Shown: one piece after another, positions 52,438 to 64,000 of the stretch
Numbering within the stretch: the stretch's first letter is position 1
How the letters are laid out: each line of letters begins with the position of its first letter
Source of the DNA: Citrus sinensis
Taxonomy: Eukaryota > Streptophyta > Magnoliopsida > Sapindales > Rutaceae
Assembly (NCBI RefSeq): GCF_022201045.2
Contig: NC_068563.1
Location: 5,952,001-6,016,000 of the forward strand
DNA length: 64,000 bases
Reading direction: 5' to 3'
Program-made: the position numbers and the translations under genes
The notes under the pieces: generated by a model
What the model was told of the DNA's origin: nothing
The model's database searches: none
The model's input: the letters and a program-made list of their open reading frames with translations, nothing else

Positions 52438-53370
52438 GGGTAGAGACCATAGCAAGCTGAAGTAGAAACTATGACAATCTGAAACATCTTTCCCTTCTTA
52501 AACTTTGTGTGGGCTTGCAGACATGGAGGCAAAAGATATCTATTTGCCTGACAAACACTAGTAAAGTAGTAATGGCGAGTCAGCGGGACGGGGGTAGGCA
52601 AACTGGTCTTAAAAACTTTGTTCTTGTATATTTGTACTACAGTAAACTTGGTTTTTACTTGGATTTATTTGGTCGTCTGTAATTATGTAAAAGTTTAGAT
52701 CCTCCTCCGGTCTACCTGTCCTAGTTTCTTGTTTATATATATATATATATAACATAGGTTTGTGTATAATACAACTATTTTAACTTTATGAAAGAGAGCA
52801 ATAGATAAGAGAGTAGCAATCGTGGCTTTGTATCTCTTTCGTTTTTAGCCTTATTATAAGAAGTTGGGGGTGGAGATGGTGAGTTTTTATGATTCTCCTA
52901 TCCCTATTCCCTCGAATCCGAGTCTCTCGGGCGGAAAGCCCAGTATCCTAACCACCTAGACTGCAATGGAAAGCTAATAAGAAATTGACAACCACCGGAA
53001 AACTTGCTTGAGAATTGAACGTGAATGCAGATTCAGAGAATCCTGCTACAACCAACATACAAGATCATGTCTTGATCAATAGAGACGCTTCGTTCCTTAA
53101 ATCAATCCGTGTGGAGTTTACACGTCTGTCTCAGTCTGTCGACAAATTACACATCATCATGCAAGCCTTTTATATTACATGACGTTTTGAGTACAAAATT
53201 CGATACAAACTACTCTAATTCAGTTTCCATAGCAGTTGGATACAATGATTCATGAAATACACCCATACAAATGGATCATCAAAAGAGGACGGGCAAAACA
53301 AAGTTAAAATCCTTTCCGCCTTTGTGAATGTATCTTAGAACTTTCTTTTTCACCATACCAAGATTTGTTC
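52438..53370. other. Interval between convergent SHL and WD40 genes
   Basis: SHL 3' UTR, an (AT)n run at about 52735-52750, a tRNA-like segment at 52895-52969 and the probable 3' UTR of the minus-strand WD40 gene. No other gene recognised. Confidence 0.4.
52895..52969 (-). other. tRNA-like segment (tRNA-Glu-like pseudogene or SINE head)
   Basis: The minus strand starts CCATTGCAGTCTAGGTGGTT and has an A-box-like TAGGTGGTTAGGA, an anticodon-arm-like GGGCTTTCCGCCCGAGAGAC (TTC could be a Glu anticodon) and a B-box-like GGATTCGAGGG. The first half recalls nuclear tRNA-Glu, but the T stem and acceptor stem do not pair. It is therefore not a working tRNA; it is either a tRNA pseudogene or the head of an old SINE. 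No tail or duplication was resolved. Confidence 0.5.
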
Positions 53371-53373
53371 CTA

Positions 53374-59520
<6,147 letters not shown>

Positions 59521-59976
59521 TCTACCGGACACGCTGTGTTACATCATCAGCGGCCGTTCGTACGGAGAAAGATTTGGCAAGCGTGTTGATCAGAATCAGG
59601 GGTTCTGGTTGATGTGATCAGTGGAAGTTTAACTGAATGTGTTTGTTTTCTTAAAATTGTGTTGAATCAAACCGATCGATCAATGAATGAATCCAAATAT
59701 TCGAAGGCAGTTTGTGCTCCGTGCTTGGGCACTTTGAAACGAAAATGCCAACTCAGTAACTACGAGAAGCGGTTTTTACATTTTCTTTCGTTAAAAACGA
59801 CGGCGTTGCATTCCTAAGTTGACTCCAAATAGAATAATAATATTTTCATTTTCGATGTACTTTTATATAATTTTGCAAACTTTGGATCACTGCAAAAAAA
59901 ATTAAGGGTTTCATTAGATTTTACTTTGAGAAATTGGTTTCGAGACTGGATTTTTCTTCTCTTAAATTCAAAACTC
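59521..59976. other. 5' flank of the WD40 gene
   Basis: Probable 5' UTR and promoter of the minus-strand WD40 gene. Nothing else recognised. Confidence 0.4.
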
Positions 59977-60347
59977 CCTCTCTTGGATATGATTTCCCAA
60001 GTTCAAATTTCTAACCTGATTAAGGGTGCGTTTGGGATTGAGGTGCTGTAGCTTTTAAGCTACAGCTGCTGTGAAAAAAAAGCTGTAATTATGAAACAAA
60101 AGTTAATAATATATAGTAAATATAAATTTTAAATAATAATTTTGATAAAATTATTAAAGATATAATAAATTTTATATTATACAAGTGAAAAATCATATCA
60201 ACATAGCTTAAAAGTTACAGCAGTTAGTGTTTACTAAACACTTTAGTGCTGTAGCTTTTAAGCTACAGTTGCTCAACCTCAATCCCAAACGCACCCTAAG
60301 GATATGATTTCTCAAGTTTAAATCTCTAACCTAATTGAGGATTAAAG
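59977..60347 (+). repeat. Direct repeat flanking the MITE
   Basis: GGATATGATTTCCCAAGTTC with AAATTTCTAACCTGATTAAGG (59977 on) recurs as GGATATGATTTCTCAAGTTT with AAATCTCTAACCTAATTGAGG (60299 on). The two copies of about 45 bp lie directly on each side of the MITE, implying a tandem duplication that existed before, or arose around, its insertion. Confidence 0.7.
60024..60296. mobile_element. Harbinger/Tourist-type MITE with TAA duplication
   Basis: The 273-bp element begins GGGTGCGTTTGGGATTGAGG and ends with its complement, CCTCAATCCCAAACGCACCC, flanked on both sides by TAA (60021-60023 and 60297-60299). Just inside, a small palindrome GTAGCTTTTAAGCTAC occurs at each end. The interior is AT-rich and non-coding. 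The 3-bp TAA duplication with GGG termini is the PIF/Harbinger pattern. A worn relative is at 6712-7012. Confidence 0.88.
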
Positions 60348-60562
60348 AATAAGATCCTCACTGAGGGAATATAATCTAAATTTTTTTAAAGGAATTGATA
60401 CGAGTTCTATTAAGTTTTTAAAGATTTGTTGTCATGTGTCTTTTAACAATAGTTATATATAAAATTTAATTTTTTTTTATTTATTAACTATTAATCAATA
60501 CTTCAATTATTTACTTAGTGTATGTTCAGATTAAAAGAAAATAATAATCCTTCAACTATAGA

Positions 60563-60700
60563 ATGGTTGACCTTTATTGCCACTTTAATTATAAGATCAT
60601 ACTATCTTTCAATTATGGGATAGTTGACCTTTACTGTAACTTTAATTATAAGAACATACTATCCTTCAATTATGGGATGGTTGACCTTTACTGTAACATC
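60563..60700 (+). repeat. 57-bp tandem repeat, about 2.4 copies
   Basis: Units start at 60563, 60620 and 60677 with AT(G/A)GTTGACCTTTA(T/C)TG and share a TTTAATTATAAGA(T/A)CATACTAT part. The period of 57 keeps an open frame by chance; no protein role is suggested. It lies in the 3' flank of the purple acid phosphatase gene. Confidence 0.8.
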
Positions 60701-60859
60701 ATATTATCAGTAGATAGGCAAACATTTGACCTGTATGAATCATATAGTTTTGCTTTATCGATAGGCAAGAACAACGTATACAAATAGCATTACATTAAAG
60801 ATTGAAATTATCAATGACTCGGGATTTTGTATTTATTCCAGGATCAAGTTGTGTATATC

Positions 60860-63822
60860 TCATGAATCTGCTGTTGTAGAATCATCAATTGGACTCCAAA
60901 ATCTGTTCAAAAACCACATGGAATCAGCTTCCACGGCATACCCATCTTGATTGCGGTTCCAACCGTAGTAAGCGTGAGTTCGGTTCTTGATCTCAAAAAT
61001 GGCATGGCCAAAACTGGCCTCACGATAAGCTGAGTATGCTGGCTGTGGCTCCGTCATGCTGCATCGACGAGAAATATTAGTATCCGACTACAAACCCAAA
61101 AAATAAAATCCCCTTTATGTGAAAGAAGATTTGATTATATGTACAATGATCTTACTTGGTTGCTAAGCCCTCATGATTGCCTCCATCACCAATGGTTATG
61201 TACACGGGTGCAGATAGATCCTTAACAGGACTGCAAAGACCATTTACAACATTGTATGCAATGTTGGAAACACGTTCCTGCAATTTCAATATGCAAGTTG
61301 TTTTGAGTAAGAGCAGAAAAGAGAAATACTTTTCATATTTCCATAAGCAGAGATGACTATCATTTTGAAAAACAAAAGAAGACAGAAAATTGCATGCTTG
61401 CACATTCTAAGAGTGCTAAAGCTATCATAACTATACAAGGAGATTTGAAGAAACTAAAAATCAGTTTAGAACTTAATATCATTGAAGGAATACTTACAGA
61501 TCGTTCATAGGCATGGACATGGCCTGCAAAGACCACATCAACTTTGTACTTCACAAACCATGGTTCGTACATTACTCTCATGGTTTCTCCTTCCATGTAA
61601 TGATAGTTGTAGCTATTATACCAGGGGGCATGCATGAGAACAATCAACCATGGTGTCTGACTTCTGTTGACTTTTGGTAGCTCCTCTTCCAACCATCTAT
61701 TCTGAGGAGTGTATTTTCCTAAAGAAACAGAAAAATTTAGTCAGTAGCGGAAGCTTGGAAGAAGTATAAGAGGCAGTTGCCAGAATTCGAGTTATCATTG
61801 AAATTACTAAATACCAAAACAACGCTACACGGAGATCCAGAAAACTACAAAGAGATATGTCCCTATGAAGTGTGGACACAACGTTCCTTTATCAAAAATT
61901 TCAGTTGGAAAAACACAATGTGTTCCCTTAGAGTGAATCAGGTACATTGACCCAAAGCAAGGAGCACAAAAATCACAAAGCAGCTAGAAGTTAGTCTTCG
62001 TTTAGCAGTTTTTGGATCACCAAAAATGCTCTCAGAAATCAGAACTGCTAGTTAAACATAAATTTTTGTTGCATACATGCATCATGCACAATTGTGAAGT
62101 TTGAAATTTTTGTTAATAACTGTAGGTAATAACACATCCTTACCATATGCTGAGTATGAAGACAAGACTATGATGTAAGCTGAAGCTCTCTTTATCGAAT
62201 ACCAAAAGGGAGCAGTACTTCCTGATGCTCTGTAAGGAACATGATAACGGTGGGAATAAGGCTTGAAAGGTACGGTTTCACCCTGCAACAAAGATACAAC
62301 TCTTCTGTCTTACCATGTTCTGAGGGTTACAAATCTCAACAATAGCAAAAGCAGTAACGGTTATAGCATACTTTTTCCAAGTTCTAATTTTATTTCATTT
62401 TCCAGCTCCAATCTAAAGAATAATTGGCAGGCCTAGCTCATGAGACATAGAGACCCCTTAGGCCCTAGGGAAGCCGAAGATGTGAGCCATTCTCATAAGC
62501 AGGCAGTGAAGCAGTAACGATTAGCTACCAATGGAAGATTTAACAGATTAGGAATCTAGCTGCAATAGTTTTTCAGATTGAAGACAACACTGCATGATTG
62601 AAAATAAATTGTCCGAGAAGTATACTACATAGCAATTCTTCTGCAAAACAGAAATCATAGAACTGCTGATTCATGTTAGGAAATGGAAAATTGATAAATG
62701 TATACTTTCCAAGGATATCTTAAGACATGCTTACGATTTCTGGGTAAAAGTCAATTTCGTGATTTCCGGCTGTCCATATCCAAGGTTGATAAGCGACACT
62801 TCTTTCAACGAACCTTCCCCATGTATCCCACCTATTATTATCGTGACAAGGATAGATGTCAGCATAAGATAAGTCGCCAACAAATAACAGAGTCTGCCCT
62901 TTTCGTGGATTCCTCTCGTAATGAGTAAGTGTCACATTTGAATCATAACTCTGACCAAGATCCCCTGCAAACCAAGCCCCAACAGTTACTTAGACATACA
63001 CGCATACATATAGATATAACAAGCACCAAAGGACAGATTTCGTTGAGCTCCTATAAGATTTTGTCAAAATCACTACTAAAAACCAAAACAAAGTAACAAT
63101 TCCAAATTGGAATTACCAATGAGACCAAATGAATATGGGACATCAGGGCCAACTTCAGGAGGAGTCACAAACCAGAATTGTCTTTCGGTGTGTCCAATCC
63201 CAACCACATAGTAATATTTAGTATTGAACTACCAAGAATTCAAACAAAGAATAAAATCAACATAATACTCCAAATGAAAGTTCTTCAATTACAAATAAAT
63301 TTACAATACAAAATATTCACCTCCAAATGTCTGATAGTGCAGTGATGAATGTAACCAGAAGTGTAATTATAGTATTTATAAGTATAAATTTTGCCCTCAG
63401 CCTGTTCCTTCTGCTTGTTATTTTCACTCCAATAAACCACTGTATTAGTGCCTGGCTCATCCACTGTAACCCACGACACTATCACTGCCTTCCCCACAAG
63501 ATCCCCTTGAGTTATATGAACCTAAAAAAAATATTAAAATTATCTTTGAAAAAAACCATACCCTTTATTTAACTTAGGAAAACAAACAAACTTACGAAGA
63601 TCAGAGACAATAAAATGAAAAGGATCAAAGAAAAGGAACCTGTTGAGGAGCATTATAGCCAGGAGGGACTTGAAAGACATCAGCATCAAGGGGCAAATCA
63701 ATGGCCTTTTCAACTTTCCTGATAAAACTGCTGGTTTTGCCTCCATTAACAAGCAAAGCTGCATTCAAAACCAAACACAAAACGGCAACAACAAGAGGAG
63801 AAGAGAAACCAAGCGAACCCAT
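60860..63822 (-). CDS. Purple acid phosphatase, PAP10/PAP12 type
   Basis: Eight exons: 63822-63640, 63521-63321, 63228-63117, 62964-62735, 62282-62144, 61718-61498, 61277-61156, 61058-60860; 468 residues, the normal size of plant high-molecular-weight PAPs. A signal peptide lies at about 1-26, then a fibronectin-like amino domain ([17 protein letters not shown]). Metal-ligand motifs are all present: GDLG (Asp167), GDLSYAD (Asp196, Tyr199), GNHE (Asn233), VLMHAPWY (His318), GHVHAYER (His355, His357). Several Asn-X-Ser/Thr sites suggest glycosylation. Such Fe-Zn enzymes are secreted or root-surface phosphatases that release phosphate from organic esters, often induced by phosphate starvation. 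An in-frame ATG at 63870 was not chosen because it directly abuts the TATA run. Confidence 0.94.
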
Positions 63823-63868
63823 TTGAGTATTCTCTGTAAACAACTCAACACATTGTTGTCGTCTTATC

Positions 63869-63884
63869 ATATATATATATATAG
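63869..63884 (-). promoter_or_regulatory. TATA box of the purple acid phosphatase gene
   Basis: On the minus strand a CTATATATATATATAT run lies about 47-62 bp upstream of the chosen ATG, the expected place for a TATA box with a short leader. Confidence 0.55.
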
Positions 63885-64000
63885 AAATTTACCGTTTTAA
63901 CATAAAATTATGAGGAATATTCAGAGGGAAATACGAATGATACACGACAACGTCAAGGTCAACTTTTATTTTTATTTATTTTTGAATGCCAATAAGATTC

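Noticed and set aside
63823..63870. Upstream in-frame ATG for the purple acid phosphatase
   Set aside because: It abuts the TATA run and would lie before the likely transcription start; the downstream ATG gives a normal signal peptide.

Overview
This is a stretch of plant nuclear genome. It is AT-rich and intron-rich, carries plant-specific gene families (BELL homeodomain, BAH-PHD protein, GH35 beta-galactosidase, plant purple acid phosphatase), and its intergenic DNA is packed with LTR-retrotransposon debris, MITEs and SINEs. Protein similarity from memory points to a woody core eudicot; Citrus is a guess and the sequence alone does not prove it.

Layout. 0-3.4 kb: decayed Ty1/copia element (minus) abutting a Ty3/gypsy 3' end plus LTR (plus). 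5.5-6.0 kb: long AT-rich inverted repeat. 6.7-8.6 kb: a MITE and a PPR pseudogene. 10.6-15.4 kb (minus): BEL1-like homeodomain gene (BLH1-like) with a 5'-leader intron and a spliced 60-residue uORF. 15.4-25.7 kb: gene-poor DNA with inverted-repeat elements, a 3' SINE fragment and two GC-richer promoter-like islands. 25.7-27.5 kb (minus): soluble epoxide hydrolase, with a MITE carrying a target-site duplication 139 bp upstream. 28.9-31.1 kb: a degenerate reading frame and a 1.16-kb Mutator-like non-autonomous element. 31.5-38.7 kb (plus): RBM28/Nop4-type nucleolar RNA-binding protein, 18 coding exons. 39.5 kb: complete tRNA-derived SINE. 41.7-46.1 kb (plus): secreted GH35 beta-galactosidase, 18 exons. 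49.3-52.4 kb (plus): SHORT LIFE (SHL)-type BAH-PHD chromatin reader. 53.4-59.5 kb (minus): WD40 protein whose last blade is frameshifted. 60.0-60.7 kb: Harbinger-type MITE and short tandem repeats. 60.9-63.8 kb (minus): secreted purple acid phosphatase (PAP10/PAP12 type).

The seven genes form no operon or evident pathway cluster; they are ordinary independent plant genes. Exon boundaries were built by hand from GT/AG sites, reading-phase continuity and family conservation. In every model the coding length is a multiple of three, which supports the boundaries. I found no clearly new biological system. The most interesting points are the spliced uORF of the BELL gene, the frameshifted WD40 end, the long hairpin at 5.5-6.0 kb, and transposons sitting in the promoters of the epoxide hydrolase and RBM28 genes.
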